Assembly: GCA_023399295.1 (NCBI GenBank)
Contig: JAEWQF010000042.1
Location: 1-64,000 of the forward strand
Source: Bacteroidota bacterium
GTDB taxonomy: Bacteria > Bacteroidota > Bacteroidia > Bacteroidales > Dysgonomonadaceae
DNA: 64,000 nt
Direction: 5' to 3'
Below, one piece after another: positions 35,581 to 43,311 of this stretch; position 1 is the stretch's first letter, and each line of letters starts with the position of its first letter. The position numbers were made by a program, and so were the translations under genes. A model generated the notes under the pieces. It made no database searches. It saw only the letters and a program-made list of their open reading frames with translations, and had not been told where the DNA came from.

Positions 35581-35874
35581 ATGAAAGCAGTAATGATTAT
35601 GCTCGACCAGGCCCACTATGACATCATCGTGGAGAACCTCGCCCGGCTCAACATACGAGGATTCACCTCCTGGAAAGAGGTCTACGGCAGAGGCAGCAGT
35701 GATGGCATTCCTCACTACGGAAGCCACGCCTGGCCCTCGGTGAACAATGCCATCCTCACGGTAGTGGAAGACAACAAGGTGGAGGGGCTGCTGGCCTACC
35801 TCCGGGAGCTGGACAGCGAGTCGGCCAACCTGGGCCTGCGGGCGTTTGTCTGGAACATTGAAGGAGGCATCTGA
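35581..35874 (+). CDS. PG0541-type transporter-associated protein (PII-like fold)
   Basis: 97 residues: KAVMIMLDQAHYDIIVENLA, NIRGFTSWKEVYGRGSSDG, NNAILTVVEDNKVEGLLAYL. It matches the small family I know as PG0541-like, found next to RND pumps in Bacteroidota. The ferredoxin-like pattern resembles PII signalling proteins, so it may regulate the pump. It is 18 nt downstream of the permease and the last gene before a strong terminator, so it belongs to the pump operon. Confidence 0.75.
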   Translation: MKAVMIMLDQAHYDIIVENLARLNIRGFTSWKEVYGRGSSDGIPHYGSHAWPSVNNAILTVVEDNKVEGLLAYLRELDSESANLGLRAFVWNIEGGI

Positions 35875-35898
35875 TACTTTTTTAAACGATAGATTGTT

Positions 35899-35932
35899 GG
35901 GGGCGTCGCTGTTACAGCGGCGCCCCCTTTTT
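35899..35932 (+). terminator. Intrinsic terminator ending the efflux operon
   Basis: Stem GGGGGCGTCGCTG, loop TTA, CAGCGGCGCCCCC (one G-U pair), then TTTTT. Confidence 0.92.
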
Positions 35933-35998
35933 GGTGCAAAGTGAACGAAACAAATGTTCAAACGTTTTACCATTCTAATCCCTAAACTGAAGCGATCA

Positions 35999-37171
35999 AT
36001 GGCTATCATCAGAAGCATCCTTGACACCGACCTCTACAAGTTTACCACCAGTTATGCCTACTCCAAGCTTTTTCCCCGTGCCTGTGGCGAGTTTGAGTTC
36101 GTGGACCGGAGCAATGGCGACTACCCGGAGGGGTTCGACAAACTGTTGCGTGAGGAGCTGGATCAGATGGCACAACTCTCGCTCACCCGTGAGGAGGAGC
36201 TGTTTGTAAAGAGACAGATGCCCTATCTGCCGCCCACCTACATCGATTTCCTGAAAGGATTTCACTTCGATCCTTCTGAGGTGGAGATCACCATGGAGAA
36301 CCGCAAGCTGCGGGTAAAAGCCAGTGGGCTGCTTTACAGGGTGACACTCTGGGAAACACCCATCCTGGCCACCGTCTCCGAGCTCTGGTTCCGTGAACGG
36401 GGTGATTATCCCGACCTGCAATACATGGAACAGGCAGCCATCGAGAAGGCCAAAAGAATGAAGGCAGCGGGCATCATCTTCTCGCTTTTCGGCATGCGTC
36501 GTCGTTTCAGCTACGACGTGGAGGATCGGGTGACCGGAATACTGAAGCAGCATGCCGGTGAGAGCCTGTTTGGTACCAGCAATGTCTATCTGGCGTACAA
36601 GCACGATCTCAACGTCTCCGGTACCCACCCCCATGAGTGGGTGCAGTTCCACGGTTCCATCTATGGGTACAAGATGGCCAACTACATGTCGATGGAGGAC
36701 TGGATCAATGTCTACGACGGCGACCTGGGTACGGTACTCACCGATACCTACACGACCGATGTCTTCCTGCGCAACTTCAGCAAGAAGCATGCGGCGCTCT
36801 TCACCAGTCTGCGGCACGACAGCGGCGATCCCTACCTCTTTGTGGACAAGGTGATCAGACGTTACGAGGAGTTGCGGGTGAATCCCAGACTCAAGTACCT
36901 GGTCTTTTCCGACAGCCTGAACGTGGAGAAGGCAATCCAGATCAAACAGTACTGTGGTGACCGGATCGGTGCCACCTTCGGCATCGGCACCAACCTGACA
37001 AATGATGTGGGCAACAACATCAAAGGGATGAACATCGTGATGAAGCTGTTCCGTTGCCGGATGACCGACAGGGAGGAGTGGCAGGAGTGTGTGAAGCTCT
37101 CCGACGTGGAGGGCAAGCACACCGGCAGTGAGCGGGAGATACGACTGGTACAGGAGACGCTGGGACTCTGA
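35999..37171 (+). CDS. pncB: Nicotinate phosphoribosyltransferase
   Basis: 390 residues from the ATG at 35999 (MAIIRSILDTDLYKFTTSYA), the standard PncB N-terminus; an earlier in-frame ATG at 35954 adds a tail not typical of the family. It makes nicotinate mononucleotide from nicotinate and PRPP with ATP, in NAD salvage. Landmarks: GTSNVYLAYKHDLNVSGTHP around the phosphorylatable His region, and LRHDSGDPYLFVDKV plus FGIGTNLTNDVG for phosphoribosyl binding. Monocistronic, convergent with the M23 gene. Confidence 0.95.
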   Translation: MAIIRSILDTDLYKFTTSYAYSKLFPRACGEFEFVDRSNGDYPEGFDKLLREELDQMAQLSLTREEELFVKRQMPYLPPTYIDFLKGFHFDPSEVEITMENRKLRVKASGLLYRVTLWETPILATVSELWFRERGDYPDLQYMEQAAIEKAKRMKAAGIIFSLFGMRRRFSYDVEDRVTGILKQHAGESLFGTSNVYLAYKHDLNVSGTHPHEWVQFHGSIYGYKMANYMSMEDWINVYDGDLGTVLTDTYTTDVFLRNFSKKHAALFTSLRHDSGDPYLFVDKVIRRYEELRVNPRLKYLVFSDSLNVEKAIQIKQYCGDRIGATFGIGTNLTNDVGNNIKGMNIVMKLFRCRMTDREEWQECVKLSDVEGKHTGSEREIRLVQETLGL

Positions 37172-37210
37172 ACCCTTAGAAAAAACCAACTCCTAACGAG
37201 CCGGTAGTGA

Positions 37211-38902
37211 CTACAGCGTCACTTTGTATTCGCTTTTGTTGCCGGCTCCGTCGGTGGCAGTGAAGGTGAGCTCCAGCACTTCAGTGTCAGGTAGCCTGGC
37301 ATCATCGAAACGATAACTGTAAAGCGTTGATTTGCTGTCGTGGGAGAAGAGCACAAAACGACCGTTTATCTCTCCCCTGAAGGAGGCAATCCCACTTTTG
37401 TTGTCGGTTAACCGCAAGCGGATGGTGCGTTGTTTTTTCCAGTTCTCCGGCTGCAATGGGGTGATCACCGGTGCCACACCATCGGCTGACACAGCATAAC
37501 GCCCTCCCAGCTCACGCAGGGTTGTGACAACCCCTCCTTCCTGATAATGACCTCCCAGCCAGCTTTCCTTCCCGTTTTTATCCAGACTCACAATCCCGTA
37601 ATTGCTTTTCTGGAGCAAGGTGTCACCTTTCAGCCGGATGCGCAGCGTGGCCTGTTGATGGAGTGGTACGGGTGCTTCGTGCACACTGTGTATATCGGAA
37701 TAGTGGCTGTTGCTCTGCGTGGATTTATGGGTGAAACAGATATCGTGATAGAGGTTGCCTGTGGGGATGAGCAATGACAGATCGGGATCCAAGTAACTGT
37801 TGTCAAACTGCCAGGACATGTAGTGACCGCAAGGTGCAGGTTGCGGAATCCTGGCCGGCACACCCTTCACTGCGAAGGGATAGGTGAGCTGGTTGCCATA
37901 ATGGTCTTCCAGTTCATAGCGGAAGCGGTATGTTCTTTCTTCGTTGATCACCACATATCCCCTGTTCTTTGACTGATAAAAGGGAAGCTTGTTGCCCGGT
38001 TCGATGAATGACTTCATATAGAGCGAACGTCGTTCGCGCCAATCGGCAAAGTCGATGAATGTGTTGAGCATGCGGGTATCATCGAATGAGAAGCGGCGGA
38101 TGGTACTGGTAAAAATCAGTTCCTCATCCAGATAGAGACGGATCTGCTTCACCCCGTAGGTGTTCGATTGACCGTCCATGCGGTCGTATGCTTTCAATCC
38201 GACCCCGATACGTCCCCAGGCAGTGAGGGTGATGCCGGGTGGGAGCGGGTTGCCTGCTTTGTCTTTTTTGAGCGTGATGCGCAGATGATTGCTGCTGCCA
38301 TTGACAATCCCATGCCCTGCAATGGGGTAGAGGGCGATGCCGCGCAGGTCGGGCTTTTGTGAATCGGGTACAGGGTCGATGTATGCCAACACGTCAAGTG
38401 GTTCCTGCGTTGCCAGGTCCCTTATCTCAAAGTGGAGATGGGGTCCTGCAGAGCTGCCGCTGTTGCCGCTGAGGGCTATCTGCTCACCTCGTTTTACAGG
38501 GAGTTGCCAGGCCTCTGGATGCAGGTTCACCTGATAACGCTCCAATTCGTACTGTTTCTCCACCACATACCGCGCAATCGCATCGGAGAAACTGTTGAGG
38601 TGGCCATAGACACTGGTGTGGCCGGTGGCAGGGTGATCCAGATAGATTGCCAGTCCATAGCCCCCCGGCGAGACAGCGATGCGGGAGACATAGCCATCTT
38701 CGATGGCCACGACAGGCTTGTTGGTGACCTGTTGTGTCTTGAAATCGATGCCTGAGTGAAAATGGTTGTTCCTCAACTCACCGAAGTTGCCGCTGAGGGC
38801 GGGTGGTATGGTGACCGGGTTTCGGTATGTCTGGGCAAAAAGGATTGAAGATGTGGTTGATAATAGGAAAAGAACCAGTACAATCGGAAAAGGATATCTC
38901 AT
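37211..38902 (-). CDS. M23 family metallopeptidase with long C-terminal region
   Basis: 563 residues with a signal peptide (TTSSILFAQ). The LytM/M23 domain sits unusually at the N-terminus (about 25-165). The zinc ligands are readable: His49 and Asp53 in NHFHSGIDF, and His155/His157 in GPHLHFE. M23 enzymes cut peptidoglycan cross-bridges or peptides. The remaining ~390 residues form beta-rich, Ig-like modules (for example TEVLELTFTATDGAGNKSEY at the C-terminus). This long form is typical of Bacteroidota. It overlaps coaBC by 4 nt and so is coupled to it. Confidence 0.9.
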   Translation of the reverse strand: MRYPFPIVLVLFLLSTTSSILFAQTYRNPVTIPPALSGNFGELRNNHFHSGIDFKTQQVTNKPVVAIEDGYVSRIAVSPGGYGLAIYLDHPATGHTSVYGHLNSFSDAIARYVVEKQYELERYQVNLHPEAWQLPVKRGEQIALSGNSGSSAGPHLHFEIRDLATQEPLDVLAYIDPVPDSQKPDLRGIALYPIAGHGIVNGSSNHLRITLKKDKAGNPLPPGITLTAWGRIGVGLKAYDRMDGQSNTYGVKQIRLYLDEELIFTSTIRRFSFDDTRMLNTFIDFADWRERRSLYMKSFIEPGNKLPFYQSKNRGYVVINEERTYRFRYELEDHYGNQLTYPFAVKGVPARIPQPAPCGHYMSWQFDNSYLDPDLSLLIPTGNLYHDICFTHKSTQSNSHYSDIHSVHEAPVPLHQQATLRIRLKGDTLLQKSNYGIVSLDKNGKESWLGGHYQEGGVVTTLRELGGRYAVSADGVAPVITPLQPENWKKQRTIRLRLTDNKSGIASFRGEINGRFVLFSHDSKSTLYSYRFDDARLPDTEVLELTFTATDGAGNKSEYKVTL

Positions 38903-40119
38903 TGTCGAATCGTGCTCACTAAAGAGGCTAGCGCAGTGTCGATAATGTCGATTGCCGCCTCTCGTTTGGTTTTTAACTCAAACGACCATTTCCCGCCGCT
39001 GTGGGAGAGGATCGTTACCTTGTTGGTGTCGTGCCCGAAGCCGGCTCCCTCATCACGCAGTGAGTTGAGGACGATGAAGTCAAGCTGCTTGCGCTCCATC
39101 TTGCCGAGGGCATTCGACTCTTCGTGATCGGTCTCCAGGGCAAAGCCGACGAGCAGCTGACCCTTACCCTTGATGGCTCCCAGTGCAGCCGCAATATCGG
39201 GGTTGGGGATGAGTGACAGTGTGAGTCCCTCACCTTCGGTGCGCTTGATCTTTCGTTCACTCATCTCTGCCGGCTTGTAGTCGGCGACAGCTGCCGACAG
39301 GATGGCGGCATCCATTTCCGGGAAATACTGAATTGCCGCGTCATGCATCTCCTCTGCCGACTCCACATCGATCCTTCGAATCAGGGGGTGGGAGAGCGAC
39401 AGCGCTGTGGGCCCGGTGATCAGCAATACCTCAGCACCCCTGGCAGCACACTCCTCGGCCAGTGCAAAACCCATCTTTCCGGAGGAAAAATTGCCGATGT
39501 AGCGTACCGGGTCGATCCGTTCGTAGGTGGGACCGGCGGTGATCAGTATTTTTTTGTTTGTCAGATCGTATCGTTCAGTAAAGTATTCCTCCAGGATCGC
39601 CACAATCTGTTCCGGTTCCTCCATGCGCCCTTTTCCTTCCAGGTGACTGGCCAGCTCCCCTTCAGTCGGGTCGATGATCCTTACGCCATCCTGATGCAGG
39701 ATCTCCAGGTTGCGCTGTGTGGTGACATGGCGGAACATATCCAGATCCATGGCAGGCGCCACGAATACCGGTGCCTTCATGGAGAGATAGGTGGTAATGA
39801 GCATGTTGTCCGCAATCCCATGGGCCATCTTGCCAATTGTGGCCGCAGTGGCAGGTGCCACGACCATCAGGTCGGCCCAAAGCCCCAGATCCACATGGCT
39901 GTGCCAGGTCCCGTCGCCTGAGGCAAAGAATTCGCTCACAACCGGCCTGCCGGAGAGTGCGGAGAGCGTTACCGGCGTGATGAACTGCTTGCCTGCCAGT
40001 GTGATTACGATCTGCACCTCGGCACCCTTTTTGATCAGCAGCCGGGTGAGGATGGCCGATTTGTAGGCAGCGATGCTGCCACTGATCCCCAATACAATAT
40101 GTTTACCCTGTAACGACAT
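38899..40119 (-). CDS. coaBC: Bifunctional phosphopantothenoylcysteine decarboxylase/synthetase
   Basis: 406 residues. The N-terminal CoaC flavoprotein (about 1-185): KHIVLGISGSIAAYKSAI, VVAPATAATIGKMAHGIADN, PVFVAPAMDLDMF. The C-terminal CoaB: KILITAGPTYERIDPVRYIG and NFSSGKMGFALAEECAARG. It ligates cysteine to 4'-phosphopantothenate and then decarboxylates it, in coenzyme A synthesis. First gene of a unit with the M23 peptidase. Confidence 0.96.
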   Translation of the reverse strand: MSLQGKHIVLGISGSIAAYKSAILTRLLIKKGAEVQIVITLAGKQFITPVTLSALSGRPVVSEFFASGDGTWHSHVDLGLWADLMVVAPATAATIGKMAHGIADNMLITTYLSMKAPVFVAPAMDLDMFRHVTTQRNLEILHQDGVRIIDPTEGELASHLEGKGRMEEPEQIVAILEEYFTERYDLTNKKILITAGPTYERIDPVRYIGNFSSGKMGFALAEECAARGAEVLLITGPTALSLSHPLIRRIDVESAEEMHDAAIQYFPEMDAAILSAAVADYKPAEMSERKIKRTEGEGLTLSLIPNPDIAAALGAIKGKGQLLVGFALETDHEESNALGKMERKQLDFIVLNSLRDEGAGFGHDTNKVTILSHSGGKWSFELKTKREAAIDIIDTALASLVSTIRQ

Positions 40120-40138
40120 CTGAAATGGTTTGTGGTCA

Positions 40139-40146
40139 CAAATATA
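40139..40146 (-). promoter_or_regulatory. Candidate -7 box for coaBC
   Basis: The minus strand reads TATATTTG, 19 nt before the coaBC ATG; no clear -33 element. Confidence 0.4.
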
Positions 40147-40226
40147 ACGGTTTTTTTCGATTTGACTGCATTTCCTTCCAAATCGCCTATAAAGTTAAAA
40201 AATTATAAAAACTAGAAATTATTTGG

Positions 40227-40245
40227 TACTATGCATTGCATAATA
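40227..40245. promoter_or_regulatory. Imperfect palindrome TACTATGCA-T-TGCATAATA, candidate PadR operator
   Basis: Nine-bp arms with one mismatch, covering the -33 TTG (40236-40238) of the padR promoter. A second dyad, ATTGCA-N8-TGCAAT (40235-40254), overlaps it. The location suits autorepression by the PadR protein. Confidence 0.5.
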
Positions 40246-40265
40246 CTTTGCAATGATTAATTTTG
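40236..40265 (+). promoter_or_regulatory. Predicted promoter of the padR-pspC pair
   Basis: TTG (40236-40238), 19 nt spacer, TAATTTTG (40258-40265), 53 nt before the padR ATG. Confidence 0.6.
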
Positions 40266-40318
40266 TATCGCAATGATGCCTGATTGGGTAATTGCCAATG
40301 ACGAAACGAGAATAGGAT

Positions 40319-40681
40319 ATGAACATAGAAAATACACAAAGCCAGATGCGGAAAGGAGTACTAGAGTATTGTATTCTTTCCATCATCAAGCGAGGTGAAG
40401 CCTATCCGGGCGATATCATCGATGAGATGAGAAACGCAGGGCTTCAGTTACTGGAAGGGACGCTTTATCCATTGTTGAATCGGCTGAAGAATGCAGAGAT
40501 TCTTACCTATCGATGGGTAGAAAGCAGTTCGGGTCCACCCCGAAAATATTTCCATCTCACTGAACGGGGAGAAGCCTTTCAAGCTTTGCTTGCCACTACA
40601 TGGAATGAGTTGGCGACAGGGGTTGAATCCGTGACCAGTAAAAAGGAAGTAGAGTCTGATATGAACAACAATACCAAATGA
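40319..40681 (+). CDS. PadR family transcriptional regulator
   Basis: 120 residues, with a winged-helix domain: MRKGVLEYCILSIIKRGEAY, PGDIIDEMRNAGLQLLEGTL, YPLLNRLKNAEILTYRW, then the wing SSGPPRKYFHLTERGEAF. PadR proteins are small dimeric repressors. Its stop overlaps the ATG of the PspC-domain gene (ATGA), the usual arrangement in this phylum, so it probably regulates that membrane protein. Confidence 0.93.
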   Translation: MNIENTQSQMRKGVLEYCILSIIKRGEAYPGDIIDEMRNAGLQLLEGTLYPLLNRLKNAEILTYRWVESSSGPPRKYFHLTERGEAFQALLATTWNELATGVESVTSKKEVESDMNNNTK

Positions 40682-42642
40682 AGAAAGTAATCAACATCAA
40701 TTTTCAGGGGCAGGTGATCGCGATTGAGGAGTCAGCCTATGAGATGCTCAAACAGTACATTGATCGCTTGACCCGATTCTTTGCACGTGAGGAGGGAGGC
40801 GACGAGATTGTCAACGACATTGAGTGCCGCATTGCCGAGTTGTTCGGCAACCGTCTCAAACACGGCATCAATTGTATTACCGATGAGGATGTAGCCTCCA
40901 TCATCTCCAGCATTGGACAGCCGGAGGATTTTGACAGCGACTATGAGGAGGCTTCCTCACCGGCCGAGGAGAAGCCTTCGGGCAGCAGTGAGCAGAAGGC
41001 TGCCTCCGGTGGAGGAGATGCCGTGCGGCGTTCGCTTTACCGCAACGCCGGCGACCGGATACTGGGTGGTGTCTGCAGCGGCCTGGCGCATTATTTCAGG
41101 AGCGATCCGGTCTGGTTCAGAATGATATTCGTGCTCTTCTTCGGTTTCCTTTTCTGGGTATACATCGTTCTCTGGATTGTACTGAAGCCAAAGGTGCTTG
41201 AAACGAATGTGACCAAACGTCTCTACCGCAACCCCAACGACCGTTTCCTGGGTGGGGTTTGTGGCGGTATCGCAGCCTACTTCAAGATCGACAGTTGGAT
41301 TCCCCGTCTGTTGTTTCTCTTGCCGCTGTTGCTGAACCTGATTGGGATGATCTCCTTCTTCCCGCTCAATTTCCTGTTCGATGATGTGGATTTCAGCTGG
41401 AACATCAACATGGGAGTGGTTGTGGTTTATATCGTCTTCTGGATCATCATCCCGGAAGCAAAGAGTGTGAAACAGAAGCTGGAGATGATGGGCGAAGAGG
41501 AGTATATCCGCTCCATCCGTGAAAAAGTGAGTGACAACGTGGCGAGTGCCCGTAACCGTAACGAGGGAGGAGAGATGACGCCCCCGGTTGCCCCCTACAG
41601 TGCTACAGTGAGGGATACTCCAGTTGAAAAGGTCGCTGTGGACGCGATGCCCCCACTGCCTGCAGACAATGACAGACCGTCAACCGTTCCTGCTTCTGTA
41701 AAGAGACTCCCTGTGGCAGAGTCGTCGGAGCGCTCCGGTTGCTTGTACGGACTGGTGCTGTTTCTGAAGATCATCTTCTTCACTTTCGTGGGGATCATGG
41801 CACTGGCGGCAGTGAGTCTCTTTGTGGCCTTTCTCTTTGCCGGTGCACAGATGATGCCATTGAAATCACTCTTCGTAGATGCGGGACAGGAGACTACTCT
41901 TTTATTCGTCTCACTCATTCTGTTGATTGGTGTTCCGGTGGTTTCAATCCTGATCTGGATCATACGAAGGGTGATGAAAGCCAAATCAAGGCCCGTCATT
42001 GGTGTTGTATCCACCATCCTGTGGTTCGGCGGTCTGGTGACTGCCGGTATCCTGGCAGCTCAGGTGGCTGACAAATTCAGTGAGGAGAGTACCCTGGAAA
42101 GGAGTGTTGCGTTGATGCCCATCGAAGGGAAAAGCCTATATGTGGATATGATGCCCTATCAGGATGATTATTCGGAGTTCCGTATTGCTTGGGGAATGGA
42201 TACTGATATCGATCATCTGCCCTATACAAACGTCAACGAGGATTCACTTCTCTTCCGTGACATCCATCTGCACATCCGCAACAGCGATGACTCACTGTTT
42301 CACGTGCGTACGATTGCCGCAAGCAGCTGTCGCGAACTGCGCGGTGCGAAGGCAGACCTGGAAGCGTTTCATTTCGAAATCACACAGCAAGACTCGCTGC
42401 TTTATCTGCCAGAGTTTCTGATGGTGCCGATAGAACAGGGATTTCGCAAGCAAAGCATCACGGTAGAGATCTCGGTGCCGGCAGGCAAGACGGTTGAGGT
42501 AAGTGATGTGCTGAACTACTACAGGAAGCAGGAACTACCTTCTGTTGTTCGCAGACGCCTCGGGAACTACACACGCACTTACATGTCCGTAGAACCCACC
42601 CTCACGGGGGAGAGCAACAACGGCGAGCGTGAGTCGCTCTGA
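40678..42642 (+). CDS. Membrane protein with two PspC domains
   Basis: 654 residues. N-terminal cytoplasmic domain (about 1-100, with LKQYIDRLTRFFAREEGGDE and DIECRIAELFGNRL), then PspC domain 1 (RSLYRNAGDRILGGVCSGLA, about 117-172) and PspC domain 2 (KRLYRNPNDRFLGGVCGGIA, about 180-260). A charged linker, three or so further membrane segments (about 350-470) and a C-terminal beta-rich region of about 170 residues follow. PspC in proteobacteria senses envelope stress at the inner membrane; this fused form is a Bacteroidota type whose C-terminal part likely faces the periplasm. Co-translated with padR. Confidence 0.88.
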   Translation: MKKVININFQGQVIAIEESAYEMLKQYIDRLTRFFAREEGGDEIVNDIECRIAELFGNRLKHGINCITDEDVASIISSIGQPEDFDSDYEEASSPAEEKPSGSSEQKAASGGGDAVRRSLYRNAGDRILGGVCSGLAHYFRSDPVWFRMIFVLFFGFLFWVYIVLWIVLKPKVLETNVTKRLYRNPNDRFLGGVCGGIAAYFKIDSWIPRLLFLLPLLLNLIGMISFFPLNFLFDDVDFSWNINMGVVVVYIVFWIIIPEAKSVKQKLEMMGEEEYIRSIREKVSDNVASARNRNEGGEMTPPVAPYSATVRDTPVEKVAVDAMPPLPADNDRPSTVPASVKRLPVAESSERSGCLYGLVLFLKIIFFTFVGIMALAAVSLFVAFLFAGAQMMPLKSLFVDAGQETTLLFVSLILLIGVPVVSILIWIIRRVMKAKSRPVIGVVSTILWFGGLVTAGILAAQVADKFSEESTLERSVALMPIEGKSLYVDMMPYQDDYSEFRIAWGMDTDIDHLPYTNVNEDSLLFRDIHLHIRNSDDSLFHVRTIAASSCRELRGAKADLEAFHFEITQQDSLLYLPEFLMVPIEQGFRKQSITVEISVPAGKTVEVSDVLNYYRKQELPSVVRRRLGNYTRTYMSVEPTLTGESNNGERESL

Positions 42643-42690
42643 ACCTAATTTTTATTATTCATTTGAATCTATTTCATTGTGTTTCGAAGG

Positions 42691-42717
42691 GGCTGTCCGT
42701 GAGGGACAGCCTTTTTT
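42691..42717 (+). terminator. Intrinsic terminator after the padR-pspC pair
   Basis: Stem GGCTGTCC, loop GTGAG, GGACAGCC, then TTTTTT; about 50 nt after the stop. Confidence 0.88.
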
Positions 42718-42816
42718 CAGTCAGGCGTTATGATGAACCAATTGGTTTATGTTGTGTGCAGTAGCCAGTGTCCGGGGACAAATAGATTGAGAATGGTGAA
42801 AATAAAATGTCAATTG

Positions 42817-42848
42817 TTGTTACTGTTTCAAAAAATGGTGTATCTTTG
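42817..42848 (+). promoter_or_regulatory. Predicted promoter of the tRNA-Leu pair
   Basis: TTG (42817-42819), 21 nt spacer, TATCTTTG (42841-42848), about 93 nt before the first tRNA. Confidence 0.6.
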
Positions 42849-42941
42849 CATCCGCAATTCGGAAAGAATGCCCCTGGCTCTTCACCGCATTGCAGGCAGG
42901 CAGCGGCCTGTTCCCTCAAAAACAAATTACATTCTGAGTAC

Positions 42942-43025
42942 GCCCGGATGGCGAAATTGGTAGACGCGCTAGTTTCAGGGACTAGTGTTGGTTACAACGT
43001 GCAGGTTCGAGTCCTGTTCCGGGCA
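42942..43025 (+). tRNA. tRNA-Leu (anticodon CAG)
   Basis: 84 nt class II tRNA. Acceptor GCCCGGA pairs with TCCGGGC; anticodon stem CTAGT/ACTAG encloses loop TTCAGGG, giving anticodon CAG; a long variable arm (GTTGGTTACAACGT region) and the T-arm GGTTCGAGTCC follow. The CCA end is not encoded. Confidence 0.93.
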
Positions 43026-43033
43026 CCTTCCAT

Positions 43034-43117
43034 GCGCAGGTGGTGAAATTGGTATACACGCTACTTTGAGGGGGTAGTGCCGGTTACGGCGTGTGAGTTC
43101 GAGTCTCATCCTGCGCA
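43034..43117 (+). tRNA. tRNA-Leu (anticodon GAG)
   Basis: 84 nt class II tRNA 8 nt after the first. Acceptor GCGCAGG pairs with CCTGCGC; anticodon stem CTACT/GGTAG (one G-T pair) encloses loop TTGAGGG, anticodon GAG; long variable arm and T-arm GTTCGAGTC. No encoded CCA. Confidence 0.93.
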
Positions 43118-43208
43118 CTTTTCATCTTCAACCACCCTCTTTCCTTGTTTTTCAATTTGCATCATGCCGATTCAGGCAGGATGATTTCACTATTTTTCTG
43201 AAAAAAAC

Positions 43209-43216
43209 TATCTTTG
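43209..43216 (+). promoter_or_regulatory. Candidate -7 box for the NAD(P)HX repair gene
   Basis: TATCTTTG, 95 nt before the ATG. The -33 region is T-rich (TATTTTTC) but lacks TTG. Confidence 0.4.
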
Positions 43217-43311
43217 CATACTGGAATTGGATCGACCAACTCCCCCTATAGGTCGTGTAGTGGCATATAACCCCATTAGAGGCAACACCTGACAAGAGAC
43301 AAGCGAACGCA

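Noticed and set aside
42730..43046. Two overlapping short frames across the tRNA-Leu promoter and first tRNA
   Set aside because: They run into the tRNA gene and encode no recognisable protein.
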